Positions 15,924-25,782 are shown, numbered from the stretch's first letter. The stretch: 64,000 nucleotides of DNA from Sphingosinicella sp. YJ22 (GCF_011320075.1 NZ_JAANPA010000011.1:1-64000); one strand, 5' to 3'. Notes: generated by a model from the letters alone, not told the origin. Numbers and translations: made by a program.

Positions 15924-17192
15924 TCAAGCCACTTCCATCCTCGGCGCGGCGGACGGCGCCGACTCGCTCTCGTCCCGAGCCGACATGAGCTTGGTCATGT
16001 CGTGCGGATCGATAACGAACTTCTTGGGCGATCCGTCCAGGAAGATCTCATATGCGTCGACCGCCCGCTCCAGCGGGATGACCTCGGTGTTCAGAAGCGG
16101 CGTCAGGTAGGGCATCCGGTCCCACAGGATGGCCATCATCAGATCGCGGTTATAGCGCATGACCGGGCATTGGCCGGCCGTGAGCGACGGAGATTTCACC
16201 CAGGCGGAGGGGAAGGCCAGGGCCATCAAGCCTTGCTTGTTGAGTTCGGTGGGAGCGCCCGGATCCAGGTTGGTGTAGACGCCGGGGATGCCCATGGCCC
16301 CGGCCGGCCTGACCACTTCCAGCAACGTGTTGATGACGGCTTCCTCCACATTCTTGGAACTGCCGTCGGGCCCGTGACCGTGGCACTCGAGGCCGACGCA
16401 ATCCACGCCCGCATCGACCCAGCGAGAGCCCGTGCCGAGGATCGTTTCGATCTGGTCGGCGACAGGCGTGGCGCTGGATGGATCGACCACCTCGTAGCCG
16501 GCATTCTTCACCAGCGCGCGCCTCGCCTCGTTATGGTCGCCGACGATGATGCAGGATGCGCCGAGAAGCTGCGCGCTCGCCGCGGCGCAGCGACCGACCG
16601 GCCCGGCGCCGGCGATGTAGACGGTGGAGCCGGTTCCCACCCGCGCCTCGACACAGCCATGATAGCCGGTGGGCAGGATATCGGAGAGCAGGGTCAGGTC
16701 CCTGATCTTCTCCATCGCCTGTTCCCTGTCGGGGAATATAAGCAACTGGAAGTCAGCCCATGGCACGAGCATATATTCGGCCTGGCCGCCCTGCCAGCCG
16801 CCGAGATTGAACCCGTAGGCGCCGCAGAAACCGAGCTCCTCGTTGGCGTTGAGGCACACTTCCGTGTGGCGTTCCCGGCAGTTGCGGCATGTGCCGCAAG
16901 CCACGTTGAAGGGCACGGAGCAGATGTCGCCCACTTTGACGCGCTCGACATGGGAGCCGACCTCGACCACCTCGCCGGTGTTCTCATGGCCCATCTGCAT
17001 TCCCGACGGCGCGGCGAAGCGGCCGTTGTAGATATGCAGATCGCTGCCGCAGATGTTCGTCGTGACGATCTTGAGGATGACGGCGTGCTCGATCTTCCTG
17101 CCCTTCGGATCCTCGAGCTTCGGGTATCCGTGGTCCTCGAGAGTCATCTTGCGTGGTTCCCGGAACGTGATTGCGCGATTGCCTGCCGGCAT
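15924..17192 (-). CDS. fdhA: Glutathione-independent formaldehyde dehydrogenase
   Basis: The 422-residue zinc-dependent medium-chain dehydrogenase resembles Pseudomonas putida FdhA, which oxidises formaldehyde to formate with NAD+ without added glutathione. Visible features are the catalytic zinc site (CGSDLH at 48-53, GHE at 68-70), the structural zinc cysteines (C99, C102, C105, C113 in CGTCRNCRERHTEVC) and the nucleotide-binding GAGPVGR. The C-terminal tail after about residue 400 is variable. GAGGAGA lies six bases before ATG 17192. The promoter region carries an FNR/FixK-like box, described separately. It stands alone and converges with the upstream regulator gene. Confidence 0.9.
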   Translation of the reverse strand: MPAGNRAITFREPRKMTLEDHGYPKLEDPKGRKIEHAVILKIVTTNICGSDLHIYNGRFAAPSGMQMGHENTGEVVEVGSHVERVKVGDICSVPFNVACGTCRNCRERHTEVCLNANEELGFCGAYGFNLGGWQGGQAEYMLVPWADFQLLIFPDREQAMEKIRDLTLLSDILPTGYHGCVEARVGTGSTVYIAGAGPVGRCAAASAQLLGASCIIVGDHNEARRALVKNAGYEVVDPSSATPVADQIETILGTGSRWVDAGVDCVGLECHGHGPDGSSKNVEEAVINTLLEVVRPAGAMGIPGVYTNLDPGAPTELNKQGLMALAFPSAWVKSPSLTAGQCPVMRYNRDLMMAILWDRMPYLTPLLNTEVIPLERAVDAYEIFLDGSPKKFVIDPHDMTKLMSARDESESAPSAAPRMEVA

Positions 17193-17592
17193 AACTAATC
17201 TCCTCGATCGGGGCCCCGCCCATGCGACGCGGAGAATAGGCGGCGGGCATCGGTCCGCCTTGATAGTGGTCAACATTTGGTGGGGCGCCTGACGCCGATC
17301 GGATGGTTGACCCGTTGCCGCGAGAGGCTGGCTTGAGCGTCGAGGCATCGGCAGCGCGCCGCGGCGCGGACCACTTCAGACGCCGATCCAGGCCGCCGAC
17401 CTCACCCGCGCTTCGGCCTCAGCGGCGGGCTGCCGATGCCTTGGCGCCGGCGGGCTTATCGGCGCGCGCGTTCATGGGGCGACGGCGCGGCGGCAAAGAT
17501 CACCTCGACCGGGCAGTCGCCATCGGTTCTCAGCCTTGGCACTCAGCCGCATCCGTCAACGGGAGATACTCGTCCCGGCTGACGTTCAACCC
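17193..17592. other. 400-base gap between fdhA and the TonB receptor
   Basis: Apart from the fdhA promoter and ribosome binding site in the first 80 bases, I see no gene or clear signal. The sequence from 17300 to 17560 is GC-rich and has short open frames without any family similarity. No strong hairpin follows the end of the TonB receptor gene at 17593. Confidence 0.5.
17233..17273 (-). promoter_or_regulatory. FNR/FixK-like box and -10 upstream of fdhA
   Basis: On the minus strand TTGACCACTATCAA (17273-17260) differs from the FNR/FixK consensus TTGAT-N4-ATCAA at one position. A -10-like TATTCT (17238-17233) follows after 21 bases, which puts the box centre about 40.5 bases upstream of the predicted start, close to the -41.5 of class II Crp/Fnr-activated promoters. 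This suggests control by oxygen or another Crp/Fnr-family signal. Confidence 0.5.
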
Positions 17593-20445
17593 CTACATGC
17601 GGACTCGGGCGCGGGCGTAGAAATAGCGGCCGGGGATGTCGTGCGCGGTCTGCGAGAAGTTGTTGGATTCGCAGGTCACGCAGCCCGGCGTCTCGACGTC
17701 GAACAGATTGTTGACTCCGAAGGCGAAGCCGAACCGGTCGTCCGGGCCGACGTCGAACCGCACCTGGAGATCGGTGTAGAACACCGACTCCATCACGTTG
17801 CCGCCCACCTCCTCGAGCTCCGAAACGTAGCGGCCGATGAGCGTCAGGCCGAAGGGACCGGTGTCGAGATCGACCACGCCGACCGACTTGAAATCGGGGA
17901 AGGCCTGGGCCGGGGCGCCGACCTGGGTGCCCTCCCTGCTCAGCAGATCCGGCCCCGTCGGCCCCGGAACGACGACGTCGAAATTCTGCAGGAAGGTGCT
18001 GTTCCAGGTGAAGCCGAGCGTGCCGATGCCGGTCTCCAGCCCGCGATAGGCGATGTTGACGTCGATGCCGTCGGTGCGGATCGCGGCGATGTTCTGGAGG
18101 AAGCCCTGGACCTCGATCAACTCGCCATTGACCCGGGTCACGAGCCCGCAGGTCGCCGGATCGTTGGTCAGCAGGCAGTTGAGCACCGTGGTCGAGCGGG
18201 GAATGGCCTGGATCGCACCGACCACCTCAATGTCGTAATAATTGACCTCGAGCGACAGGCCCGGAAGCCAGGACGGGCTGTAGACGCCGCCGAACACATA
18301 GCTTTCGGAATTTTCCGGGGCGAGCGCCTGGTTGCCGCCGGTGGTCACCGAGATCTGAGCGTTGGCCTGCTGATAGCTGCCGTTGGCGGGCACGCCGGCC
18401 GCGATGCACGCGGCCCTGACCTCGGCATCGTTGGCGAAGCGCCGCGGCGCCAGGTTGCCGGTATGGGACGAGCAGGGATCGTCGAGCACCTCGTCGAAGC
18501 GCGACTGGGTGCCGAACAGCTCGCCGATCGACGGCGCACGGAACCCTTCGGCCCAGCTGCCGCGGAACAGCAGGTCCTCGATCGGTTGCCAGTTGATCTG
18601 GGCCTTGAACGTCGTCGTCGAGCCCGAGGTCGAATAGTCCGAGTAGCGCGCGGCGCCGGTCAGCTCGAGCCGGTGGAAAAAGGCGGTGTCGCGGAGCAGG
18701 GGCAGGCGAAGTTCGGCATAGGCCTCGCGGACGTCGTAGCCGCCGCTGGTCGGCTGCGCCGGGATGTCGGAGCTGAACCCCGCCGAGACCACCGGGTCGG
18801 GGTCGAACCGGCCCTCCAGATCGCGATATTCGACGCCCACCGCGAGCCCGACCGGGCCGCCGGGAAGGTCGAACAGGCTTCCCGACAGATTGGCGGTCGC
18901 GTCGAACTGGCTCTGCTCGCTGCTGTCATTCTGCTCGAAGGTGACGAAGTTGATCATCTCCGGAGTGATCGAGCCGAAGCCGCCGAACAGGTTGAACGGG
19001 ACGCAGGGCGCGGTGCAGCCGGAGATGGGGCCGAGCGCCTGACGCAGCAGTCCCGAGTGGATGTTGCCGAACATGGTCTGTTCGGCCTGGTTGCGGCCGT
19101 AGGAGGCGCTGACGTCCCAGAACCAGGCGTTGCCGCCGATCTGGAACTCGCCGTCGACGCTCGCGACTCCGTAGATGGTGTCGACCGTCTGGTGGAACCG
19201 GCGCGGCCCGCCTTCGAGGAAGCGCCGGAAGATGGCGCCGACATTGTTGTTGCTGCCGCCGAGATCGACCCCGAACGGATTGAACGGATTGGTGGCGCTG
19301 ACCACGATGTTGCTGAGGACCGGAGTAAGGCCGGAGGTCGGCCCGATTCCGAACGGCAGCGGCGCCGCCTGATTCCTGGACTCGCGCTGGTTCCACAGCG
19401 CCCGCAGCGAGAAATTGACGCTGTCGGACAGCTCGTAGCGCAGGTTGCCGAACAGGCCGATCCGCTCAAGCGGGATCTGCAGGAAGTTGAACGGCTGGAA
19501 GTTGAAGCGGTCGGCCGGGCTGACGAAGCCCCGGAAGTCCGCGGGAGTCGCCGAACGTCCGATCACCGGCGCGATCAGGGTCGCATTGCCGCCGAGGAAG
19601 ATGCTGCCGGTGTAGCGCCCGCTGGGCGTGAAGCTGGAACAGGTCGCCTGGCAGGCGCTGGTGTAGGGCTCGGGAAAGGCCGACAGCGCGCGCTCGCCCG
19701 AGAAGACCGGGTCCTGCCGGACATAATTGCCGCCGACCACGACCCGCAGCGGGCCGTCGCCGCCATTGCCCCAGCTGAGCTGGTAGTTCTGGGTGAAGCC
19801 GTCGCCTTCGTCATAGCCGCCGATCTGGGCCTGAGCGAGGAATCCGTCCTGGCGGCTCTTGGTGATGATGTTGACCACGCCGGCGATCGCGTCGGAGCCG
19901 TAGATGGCCGACGCGCCGTCCTGAAGCACCTCGACTCGCTCGATCGCGCTTTCGGGGATGGAGTTGAGGTCGGTCGAGCCCGGCACGCCGCTGGCCGAGG
20001 CGCCGAGCACGTAGCGCAGGCCGTCGACGAGGACGAGAACGCGGCGCGAGCCGAGGTAGCGAAGGTCGATCTCCGCCGCGCCGGCGCCGACTCCGCCGCC
20101 GTCGGGCGGGTTGCCGAGATTGCCGCTGTTGTTGAACCTGGAATTGAGCCCGCCGCCCGAGCTCGGCAGCCGCTGGAGCACGTCGTTGATCGAGTTGAGG
20201 CCGGTGCGCGAGATGTCGTCCTGGTCGACGAAGACCACCGGAGCGTCAAGATCGAGCGGATTGCGGCGGATTCGGGAGCCGGTCACGGTGACCACATCTT
20301 CACCCTGGACCGCGTTGCCCTCCGCGTCGGTGCGGACCGGCTGGTCGGGCTGAATGCCCTGAGCGGCCGCTGGGGTGGCAAGGAACGCGGCGATCAGAGC
20401 CACCGCCGCACAACCGGAACGCACGTTGACGATTCCCTTGGTCAT
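17593..20445 (-). CDS. TonB-dependent outer membrane receptor
   Basis: The 950-residue protein has a signal peptide (about residues 1-28, ending ATPAAAQG) and a plug domain from about residue 45 ([49 protein letters not shown]). A 22-strand barrel should follow, ending with a terminal aromatic strand ([11 protein letters not shown]). The substrate cannot be told; the barrel contains several Cys pairs of the type seen in sphingomonad receptors (CQATCSS, CTAPC, CVTC). It takes up a ligand using TonB energy. ATG 20445 is chosen for the signal peptide and a GGAG six bases upstream. No transporter or regulator for it is adjacent. Confidence 0.93.
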   Translation of the reverse strand: MTKGIVNVRSGCAAVALIAAFLATPAAAQGIQPDQPVRTDAEGNAVQGEDVVTVTGSRIRRNPLDLDAPVVFVDQDDISRTGLNSINDVLQRLPSSGGGLNSRFNNSGNLGNPPDGGGVGAGAAEIDLRYLGSRRVLVLVDGLRYVLGASASGVPGSTDLNSIPESAIERVEVLQDGASAIYGSDAIAGVVNIITKSRQDGFLAQAQIGGYDEGDGFTQNYQLSWGNGGDGPLRVVVGGNYVRQDPVFSGERALSAFPEPYTSACQATCSSFTPSGRYTGSIFLGGNATLIAPVIGRSATPADFRGFVSPADRFNFQPFNFLQIPLERIGLFGNLRYELSDSVNFSLRALWNQRESRNQAAPLPFGIGPTSGLTPVLSNIVVSATNPFNPFGVDLGGSNNNVGAIFRRFLEGGPRRFHQTVDTIYGVASVDGEFQIGGNAWFWDVSASYGRNQAEQTMFGNIHSGLLRQALGPISGCTAPCVPFNLFGGFGSITPEMINFVTFEQNDSSEQSQFDATANLSGSLFDLPGGPVGLAVGVEYRDLEGRFDPDPVVSAGFSSDIPAQPTSGGYDVREAYAELRLPLLRDTAFFHRLELTGAARYSDYSTSGSTTTFKAQINWQPIEDLLFRGSWAEGFRAPSIGELFGTQSRFDEVLDDPCSSHTGNLAPRRFANDAEVRAACIAAGVPANGSYQQANAQISVTTGGNQALAPENSESYVFGGVYSPSWLPGLSLEVNYYDIEVVGAIQAIPRSTTVLNCLLTNDPATCGLVTRVNGELIEVQGFLQNIAAIRTDGIDVNIAYRGLETGIGTLGFTWNSTFLQNFDVVVPGPTGPDLLSREGTQVGAPAQAFPDFKSVGVVDLDTGPFGLTLIGRYVSELEEVGGNVMESVFYTDLQVRFDVGPDDRFGFAFGVNNLFDVETPGCVTCESNNFSQTAHDIPGRYFYARARVRM

Positions 20446-20497
20446 GTCCGACTCCATCGGTTCGACGCAACAAGAGAGCCAGATAAGCACGAAATCG

Positions 20498-20528
20498 AAA
20501 AGTCGTTTCTACTGGGTCACGACTTTTT
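20498..20528 (-). terminator. Hairpin terminator after the DUF4331 operon
   Basis: AAAAGTCGT (20498-20506) and ACGACTTTT (20519-20527) form a nine-base stem with a 12-base loop. T-rich sequence follows on both strands. It lies about 70 bases after the stop of the TPR gene at 20600 on the minus strand and just before the TonB receptor promoter region. Confidence 0.65.
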
Positions 20529-20599
20529 CCTCGTCTTGTTGCAGCAACGTCACGATTCCAGTCGGCCTAGTAATGCACCCGCTTCCACTTGCGCCCCGG

Positions 20600-21859
20600 T
20601 CATCGGGCCGACCGGGCGGCGGCGAGGCGGTGGACGAGGCGATCGGTATCGCGGGTGCGCCAGCCGCTGGCGAGGACCCGCTCGATGACGGCGCGCGCCT
20701 CGGCGGGGCGGCCGGATTCGGCGAGGGCCCGGGCGAGCTTCTCGCCGGCTTCGCCATAGGGCCGGGCGGCGAAGTTGCGCCGGGCCAGCGCGAGCGCGCA
20801 GCCGGGGCGGGCGAAGGCGAGGCAATGGTCGACGGCGTGGCCGAAGGCCGCCTCCGGGAACTGGCGGAGGCGGCGCTCCCAGATGGCCGCACTCTGGCGG
20901 CGAAGGGTCTCGGCCTCGGCGCCGGCGCCGCGGGCTCGCAGCAGGGCGCCGAGCGCGTCCATGAACTCCGGGCTGCCGGTGCGGCGGATGACGTCGCGGT
21001 AGAGGCGCTCGGCCTGCGCGGTGTCGCCGAGCAACGCGGTCGCCTCGGCGACATGCTCGTCGACCAGCCACCAGCCGGGGAAGAGCACGCCGGCGGCGCG
21101 GAAATGGGCGATGGCCCCGCGGGTGCGGCCGGCGTCGAGGTCGAGGATTCCGCGCTGGAGCTCGACATTGGCGCGGCCGTGGCGGTCGGCGGCGGCCAGC
21201 CTTTGTTCGTGGAGGCCGAAATGGCGCTCGGCGAGGTCTGCGCGGCCCATCTTGGAATGGAAGATGGCGCGGCGGAAATGGGCGATTCCGGGCTCGAGCG
21301 AGTCGGCTTCGTCGTAGCGGCGAAGGGCCCCCGCATAGTCGCCGCGATAGAAAGCGATGTCGCCGCGCATGGCGGCGATTTCGGCGCGCTCGCCGGGATC
21401 GGGCGGGACGGCGTAGCGGTCGATCGCGGCGAGCGCCTGCTCGGCGGGGCCGAGGCGGTGAAGCGCCAGGTCGAGGACGGCCTGGCTGAGATGGGGGCCG
21501 GCGCCCGGCGGGGCGTGGGCGAAGGCGCGGCCCAGCGCCTGCTCGGCGGTCGCATAGTCGTCATAGGAGCCGGTCAGCCGAGCCCGGGCGAGCGCGGCGC
21601 GGGCATATTGCTCCTCGACCAGCCATTCGCCGGGGCGCTCCCCTGCCCGCTCGCGGCGTTCGGCCAGGGCGGAATCGTGCTGGGCGAGGAGCTGGCCGTA
21701 GCTTCGTGCGGGGCCGGTCGCGGGCGGGGCGGTCGCGGTGGAAGGCGGCGCCGGCTGGGGCAGGCGGTCGATCGCGACGATCGCGGCGAGGGCGATGGCG
21801 GCGACCGCCAGCGCGCGCACCGCGGCGGCCGGCCCCGACGTCAGATGGGCTGAGCGCAC
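20600..21859 (-). CDS. TPR protein with N-terminal membrane anchor
   Basis: About 420 residues. A hydrophobic segment near the N-terminus (ALAVAAIALAAIVAIDRLP) anchors or exports the protein. The rest is made of helical pairs of the tetratricopeptide type, for example DYATAEQALGRAFAHAPP, MRGDIAFYRGDYAGALRRYD and RAIFHSKMGRADLAERHF, typical of protein-protein scaffolds. It is the third gene of an operon with two DUF4331-type proteins. The start is unclear: GTG 21859 overlaps the preceding gene by 19 bases, and GTG 21820 would begin right at the hydrophobic segment. A role in assembling or presenting the DUF4331 proteins is inferred from position only. Confidence 0.75.
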   Translation of the reverse strand: MRSAHLTSGPAAAVRALAVAAIALAAIVAIDRLPQPAPPSTATAPPATGPARSYGQLLAQHDSALAERRERAGERPGEWLVEEQYARAALARARLTGSYDDYATAEQALGRAFAHAPPGAGPHLSQAVLDLALHRLGPAEQALAAIDRYAVPPDPGERAEIAAMRGDIAFYRGDYAGALRRYDEADSLEPGIAHFRRAIFHSKMGRADLAERHFGLHEQRLAAADRHGRANVELQRGILDLDAGRTRGAIAHFRAAGVLFPGWWLVDEHVAEATALLGDTAQAERLYRDVIRRTGSPEFMDALGALLRARGAGAEAETLRRQSAAIWERRLRQFPEAAFGHAVDHCLAFARPGCALALARRNFAARPYGEAGEKLARALAESGRPAEARAVIERVLASGWRTRDTDRLVHRLAAARSAR

Positions 21860-22530
21860 ATCGTCAGCCCCGCCGCCCGGAAGTCGTCCGCCAGGGCGTT
21901 GGTCAGCGTGGTCAGCTGGCTGCGGATCTCCGGCACCCATTTGAAGGTCATCGATCCCGGCGGGGCGGACAGGTCCTGTGGCGGGCTGTCGTCATTATAG
22001 GGAATTTTCGAAGCACTTCCGATCAGCGCGGTGGCGATGGCGGGCATGCCCATGCGGTCGACCCGCGTGTAGGCGGACTCGGGATCGGTCCGGAAATCGA
22101 AATTGCTGCCGCCGAGCGACGGGCGCTGGCCGCCGAAGGCCGGCGCGAGCCACGGGAAGGAGGCTGGCAGAGCGACGTCGTTGCCGCCCGGATTGACCGG
22201 GATGTTGTGGAAGGTGTCGACCGAGTGGCGGCTGAAATCGAGGAAGATCAGAGCGAGCGTTCGGTCGATCACCGGGTCGGCGGGGGTTCGGCCGTTGGGG
22301 AAGGAGGCCGGCCGCGCGGTGTTGATGGTCAGCACGTCGGGAATGACGAGGAACGCGAGGTTCTGCCCCGGCGCGACGAACTGGAGAAGGCACGGAGTCA
22401 CGTCGAAACTGGCGGCGGCCGGCGGCGGCGGAGGCGGAGGCGGCGGGTTGCCGCCCGCAATCCCGCCGCCGTCGCAGCCGGCAACGGCGAGAAGGAGCAG
22501 GGCGACGGCGGCGGCGAGCGGCCGCGCCAT
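21841..22530 (-). CDS. DUF4331-related lipoprotein (C-terminal-type half)
   Basis: The 229-residue protein has a lipobox signal (LLLAVAGC, Cys about 18) followed by a Gly/Pro-rich linker with nine consecutive prolines. The mature domain (PCLLQFVAPGQNLAFLVIPD, in parts, then DTFHNIPVNPGGNDVALPAS) resembles the second half of DUF4331 proteins. Its ATG overlaps the stop of the preceding DUF4331 gene by one base (TGATG). Together the two proteins cover what single longer DUF4331 proteins contain elsewhere, so they may form a complex. The function of DUF4331 is not known. Confidence 0.65.
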   Translation of the reverse strand: MARPLAAAVALLLLAVAGCDGGGIAGGNPPPPPPPPPAAASFDVTPCLLQFVAPGQNLAFLVIPDVLTINTARPASFPNGRTPADPVIDRTLALIFLDFSRHSVDTFHNIPVNPGGNDVALPASFPWLAPAFGGQRPSLGGSNFDFRTDPESAYTRVDRMGMPAIATALIGSASKIPYNDDSPPQDLSAPPGSMTFKWVPEIRSQLTTLTNALADDFRAAGLTMCAQPI

Positions 22531-23189
22531 CACAGATTGCCCCCGAAGCGCGACGCCGCCGACCAGACGTGGATCAGCCGGGGCTGGGCCTGGATCAGCG
22601 CGCGGGGGATCTGGATCACCACGCCGGTGTCGTTCTGGCCTGCGAAGAAGTCGCGCTGGTTGTTGAAGCGCAAGGTTCCCATCGACCGCGTCTCGCGGAA
22701 GCCCTGGAGATCGAAGTAGAAGGGGTCGTCGAACAGGCCGGCGCGGACCAGCATGCCGTTGACGGCGAGAGTCTCCTCGACCGGTCCCTCGACCGACGCG
22801 CCGCCCGGCAGGCCGGTGACCTGAACGCCGGGGCGGTTGCCGTCATGCCCGAAGCGGATCCGGATCGGCACCTCGGTCGTCTCGGGGATCCCGTCATTGG
22901 AGATGTTGATCTCGTAGAGGACGTCGCGGTCGTAGGTGCCGGCCTGGTCGGCGGGATTGGGGCCCGCGAAGGTGAGCGCGACGATGACGTCGGTGGCGGT
23001 ATGCCACGCATAGACGTCGGCGATGTCGGCGGGGCGGTCCGGGATCTGGTCGAAGGCCGGATCGGTTCGGGTCGGCGCGTCGAGATGGTCCGCGGCGGCG
23101 ATCTCGCGATGGCTGATCGAAGCCAGTCCGAGGATCGCCGCGCCGAGCGCGACGGCGGCTGCGAATTGGCGGCTGATGGCACTCGACAT
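22530..23189 (-). CDS. DUF4331-family exported protein
   Basis: The 219-residue protein has a signal peptide (residues 1-32) followed at once by the DUF4331 hallmark ADHLDAP and DRPADIADVYAW. Later parts (RDVLYEINISNDG, RRFGHDGNRP-type stretch, NDTGVVIQIPRALI) are consistent with the family's beta-rich fold. It is the first gene of a three-gene minus-strand operon with a DUF4331-like lipoprotein and a TPR protein. GGGGGAG lies about ten bases before ATG 23189. Biochemical function is unknown. Confidence 0.8.
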   Translation of the reverse strand: MSSAISRQFAAAVALGAAILGLASISHREIAAADHLDAPTRTDPAFDQIPDRPADIADVYAWHTATDVIVALTFAGPNPADQAGTYDRDVLYEINISNDGIPETTEVPIRIRFGHDGNRPGVQVTGLPGGASVEGPVEETLAVNGMLVRAGLFDDPFYFDLQGFRETRSMGTLRFNNQRDFFAGQNDTGVVIQIPRALIQAQPRLIHVWSAASRFGGNL

Positions 23190-23325
23190 AACGTCAAGCT
23201 CCCCCTGCTGTCGCGAGCGCAGACTATCACGGGGGCGGTCGGCGCGAAAGCGGGCGCGGTCCGGCCACGGCCCGCCCAGCCATTCGATCCGCTGGTGCAG
23301 AAGGCGCCGTGGGCCGCCCAGGCAA

Positions 23326-24549
23326 TCAGCGGCGAAGGAACCTCCGCATCGCGGTCAGGAAATGCGGCCAGGCCGGTTCGTGCTCCAGGAGCACATGGTT
23401 GGCACTGTCGAGCTCCACGAAGGTGGCTCCGGGGATGCCGTCGGCGAGCTCCCGGCCCGCCTCGAACGCGATCACATGGTCGTTGCGCGCGTGAGCAACC
23501 AGGGTCGGCACGGTCACCCTGGCGAGCAGTCCGGTCACGTCGATGGTACCGAGCACACGCTGGAGCCGGACCGCATTGGCGGGCGTGGCCGACACCTTCT
23601 GAAGCTCGTTCCACCAGTCGAGCTGCTCGGGCGTGCCGCCCGGGATGTAGAGGCCGGTGAACATCTGGCGGTAGGCGGGAACGTCGCTTCCCCAGCCGGT
23701 CTGGGTGAGGGTCACCATCGCCTCCCGCCGCGCCAGATCCTCGCCCTTCAGGCGAAGCGCCCAGCCGCGGGCATAGCCGCCGAGAAGCACCATTCGGCGG
23801 ATCCGGCCCGGGTGGCGAAGCGAATAGGCGATGGCGACGGGCGCGCCCTGCGAGATGCCGAGCAGGTCGAACTCGGCGAGGCCCGCCGCCTCGACGACGC
23901 TCTCGAGATCGTCGACGAAGCTGTCGAAGGACAGCTCGGTCGGATCCCAGTCCGACAGGCCGTTGCCGCGCTCGTCATAGCGGATCAGACGATTGTCGCG
24001 CATCAGCTCCCTGAGCCAGTGCCGCCAGACCGGACTCTCCCAATCAAATTCCAGATGGTTGAGCCAGTTGGCCGTCTTCACCAGCGGAAAGCCGGCGCCG
24101 ACCGAAGACCAGGCGAGGCGTGTCCCGTCGCGCGCCGTGCAATGATGCACCTGCTGGCGTGGGAGCGCCTCGGGAGAGCGGGATGAGCGCGCCTGCCGCC
24201 GCCACGTCGCCGGCGCCTGGCCGTAGGCGCGCCGGAATGCCCGGCTGAACGCCTCCTCGCTTCCGAAGCCGACGGCATAGGCGACCTCGCCCGCCTTGCG
24301 GTCGCCATCGCGAAGCATGATCGCGGCCTGGCGAAGCCGCCAGCGGCCGCAATAATGCATCGGCGGCTCGCCGATCAGCCTGGCGAAGCGCTCACCGAGG
24401 ACGCTGCGCGAGACGCCGGCCTCGCGAGCGAGCGTTGCCGTGTCCAGCTTCTCGGCGAAGCGGGAGTGGATCAGATGGAGGGCGCGCGACACCGCGGGGT
24501 CGCTCGAGTGAGCGGGCGGGTCGTCAAGCGCCCTCGCGGTCGTCTCCAT
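23326..24549 (-). CDS. AraC-type regulator fused to alpha/beta hydrolase
   Basis: The 407-residue fusion has an AraC helix-turn-helix pair at residues about 22-118 (TLAREAGVSRSVLGERFARL, then VAYAVGFGSEEAFSRAFRRA) and an alpha/beta hydrolase at about 135-407. The hydrolase has a complete-looking triad: nucleophile Ser233 in GISQG, Asp357 in ARNDH and His385 in SANHV. The DNA-binding domain is N-terminal, the reverse of most AraC proteins. The hydrolase may sense or degrade the inducer. It is divergent from a methyltransferase gene with 137 bases between them, which makes that gene the likely target. ATG 24549 has GGAG eight bases upstream. Confidence 0.88.
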   Translation of the reverse strand: METTARALDDPPAHSSDPAVSRALHLIHSRFAEKLDTATLAREAGVSRSVLGERFARLIGEPPMHYCGRWRLRQAAIMLRDGDRKAGEVAYAVGFGSEEAFSRAFRRAYGQAPATWRRQARSSRSPEALPRQQVHHCTARDGTRLAWSSVGAGFPLVKTANWLNHLEFDWESPVWRHWLRELMRDNRLIRYDERGNGLSDWDPTELSFDSFVDDLESVVEAAGLAEFDLLGISQGAPVAIAYSLRHPGRIRRMVLLGGYARGWALRLKGEDLARREAMVTLTQTGWGSDVPAYRQMFTGLYIPGGTPEQLDWWNELQKVSATPANAVRLQRVLGTIDVTGLLARVTVPTLVAHARNDHVIAFEAGRELADGIPGATFVELDSANHVLLEHEPAWPHFLTAMRRFLRR

Positions 24550-24686
24550 GTGGATCGCTCCATCTGGCCTAGTGGAGACAGCTAGCAGATCGCCGGCGTT
24601 TCGATCAATTTTTCCGGGCATGCGGTCATTGGCCGCGGCTGCCTTCCGGCCGACCATGCCGGCTCATCCAGACGGGAGACGGTGCG

Positions 24687-25751
24687 ATGGCAGAGGTGAA
24701 CGCGCAGGCGCTCGACGCGCTGGTCGGCAAGATGCTCGGCGATCTCGGCGGCGCGTTCAGCGTGCCGACGGTCCGCATCGGCTTCCGGCTCGGCCTGTTC
24801 CGGTCGCTCCACGCCGACGGTCCGGCGACCGCCGGCGAGCTGGCGGCGCGCCTCGGCCTTGCCGAGCGCTACGTTCGGGAATGGGCGATGGCGCAGGCCG
24901 CCAACGGCTACGTCACCCTGGATCCGTCGGACGGCCGCTTCAGCCTGTCTCCAGAGCAGGCGATGGTGTTCGCGGTCGAGGACAGCCCGCTCTACCTCGC
25001 CGGCGCCTTCGATCTCGCGGCCTCGATGATCGAGGGCGAGCCGAAGGTGGAGGCGGGCTTCAGGACCGGGGCGGGAGTGACATGGGGCGAATCCTCCGGC
25101 TGCCTGTTCTGCGCGGTCGGCGCCTTCTTCCGGCCCGGCTACGTCAACGGGATCGTGCAGTCGTGGCTGCCCGCGATCGACGGCATGGTGCCGCGCCTCG
25201 AAGCCGGAGCGACGGTCGCCGACATCGGCTGCGGCGTCGGCTTCTCGACCTTGCTGATGGCCAAGGCTTTCCCCAACAGCCGCTTCGTCGGCTACGATTT
25301 CCACGAGCCGTCGATCGATCAGGCGAACGCCCACGCCGCGGCGCACGGGCTTGGCGACAGGGTCCGCTTCGAGGCGGTCCCCGCCAAGGACATTGGCGAC
25401 ACCGAATTCGACCTCATCACCATGTTCGATTGCCTTCACGACATGGGCGATCCGCGCGGCTGCGCGCGCCACATGCGCTCGCTGCTCAAGGATGACGGCG
25501 TGTGGATGATCGTCGAGCCGATCGCCGGGGACTCGCCGGCCGACAATGTCGGCAACCCGGTGAGCCGCCTGTTCTACAACGCGTCGACGATGATCTGCGT
25601 GCCGACCTCGCTTGCGCAGGAAGTGGGCGAGGCACTGGGCGCCCAGGCCGGCGAGGCGAGACTGACCGAGGTGCTCGCCGGGGCGGGGTTCGGGCAGGTG
25701 CGGCGCGCAACCGAGGGACCGTTCAACATGGTGCTCGAGGCGCGGTGCTGA
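24687..25751 (+). CDS. SAM-dependent methyltransferase with winged-helix N-terminus
   Basis: The 354-residue protein has an N-terminal helical and winged-helix region (residues about 1-90, ATAGELAARLGLAERYVREW) of the kind seen in small-molecule O-methyltransferases. A class I Rossmann domain follows with SAM motif ADIGCGVGFST at about 182-192 and the later acidic strand GYDFHEPS. Motif LITMFDCLHDMGDP matches the post-SAM region of such enzymes. The substrate is unknown. The gene is divergent from the AraC-hydrolase fusion, and a small membrane protein follows after 31 bases, possibly in the same transcript. Confidence 0.85.
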   Translation: MAEVNAQALDALVGKMLGDLGGAFSVPTVRIGFRLGLFRSLHADGPATAGELAARLGLAERYVREWAMAQAANGYVTLDPSDGRFSLSPEQAMVFAVEDSPLYLAGAFDLAASMIEGEPKVEAGFRTGAGVTWGESSGCLFCAVGAFFRPGYVNGIVQSWLPAIDGMVPRLEAGATVADIGCGVGFSTLLMAKAFPNSRFVGYDFHEPSIDQANAHAAAHGLGDRVRFEAVPAKDIGDTEFDLITMFDCLHDMGDPRGCARHMRSLLKDDGVWMIVEPIAGDSPADNVGNPVSRLFYNASTMICVPTSLAQEVGEALGAQAGEARLTEVLAGAGFGQVRRATEGPFNMVLEARC

Positions 25752-25782
25752 GCGGAACGAAGCCGAAGAAGGGGAGTGGAAG

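Noticed and set aside
17536-20688. A 1050-codon plus-strand open frame opposite the TonB receptor gene
   Set aside because: The minus strand encodes a receptor with signal peptide, plug and barrel end. The plus frame has biased low-complexity content and no recognisable domain.
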